Source: an uncultured Bacteroidales bacterium (GTDB lineage Bacteria; Bacteroidota; Bacteroidia; Bacteroidales; UBA932). From it: a stretch of DNA of 35,951 nt. Shown one piece after another: positions 35,926-35,951 of this stretch (the stretch's first letter is position 1; every line of letters begins with the position of its first letter). Position numbers and translations under genes: made by a program. The stretch spans positions 1 through 35,951 of the forward strand of contig CALVAJ010000026.1 of the NCBI GenBank assembly GCA_944325505.1. Reading direction: 5' to 3'. The notes beneath the pieces are model-generated. The model did not search any database. It worked only from the letters and a program-made list of their open reading frames with translations, and had not been told where the DNA came from.

Positions 35926-35951
35926 TACATTATTGGCAGCCGGAAAGGGAC

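Noticed and set aside
1-35951. tRNA, rRNA or riboswitch genes
   Set aside because: I looked in the intergenic regions and saw no cloverleaf ends or known riboswitch core sequences; small RNAs cannot be excluded.

Overview
The window looks like a Bacteroidales chromosome. The evidence is a SusC/SusD glycan-uptake pair, three lipoprotein fimbrillin-type genes, and promoters of the Bacteroides type (TAnnTTTG -7 box, often with TTTG 18-22 bases upstream). Genus cannot be fixed from sequence alone. The core (about 2.6-26 kb) is GC-richer than the accessory blocks at 1.35-2.55 kb and 28.9-30.3 kb.

Layout. (1) 1-2.6 kb: no gene in 1-432, but an array of eight short ACACCTG(G/C)AG motifs in both orientations; then a minus-strand pair, an AAA_14/DUF4143 ATPase and a WYL-domain regulator. 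(2) 2.6-11.9 kb: a tight minus-strand operon, read from 11.9 down to 2.6 kb, with kdgK, eda, a hexuronate MFS transporter, an SDR mannonate oxidoreductase, uxuA, uxaC, a small winged-helix ORF and a DPP-IV-like peptidase. It encodes all five steps from glucuronate to pyruvate plus glyceraldehyde-3-phosphate. (3) 12.1-20.9 kb: divergent plus-strand susC, susD, sulfatase and GH2 glycosidase. Together (2) and (3) read as one polysaccharide-utilization locus: SusCD binds and imports a sulfated glycan, sulfatase and GH2 release the uronic acid, ExuT-type transport brings it into the cytoplasm, and the operon catabolises it. (4) 20.9-26.3 kb: minus-strand housekeeping operon glnS, membrane sensor-like protein, trkH, RecD-like helicase. 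(5) 26.4-30.6 kb: accessory stretch with a Fic protein under a twin-palindrome promoter, a translationally coupled DUF3791/DUF3990 trio, and an AT-rich GHKL-ATPase plus STAS-like (DUF4325) pair bracketed by about 330-bp direct repeats. (6) 30.6-35.9 kb: minus-strand fimbrial operon of three lipoproteins.

Most notable signals: (a) susC is out of frame as given because of a run of ten G exactly at the end of the signal peptide; nine or twelve G restore a complete 1054-residue SusC, so this may be a slipped-strand on/off switch (or a sequencing error). (b) The STAS-like/GHKL ATPase island between long direct repeats. (c) The ACACCTGSAG array, whose leading 20 bases recur at the two direct repeats 28 and 30 kb away. 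(d) A Fic gene whose promoter core is filled by a palindrome. All functional statements are from reading the sequence; no searches were run.
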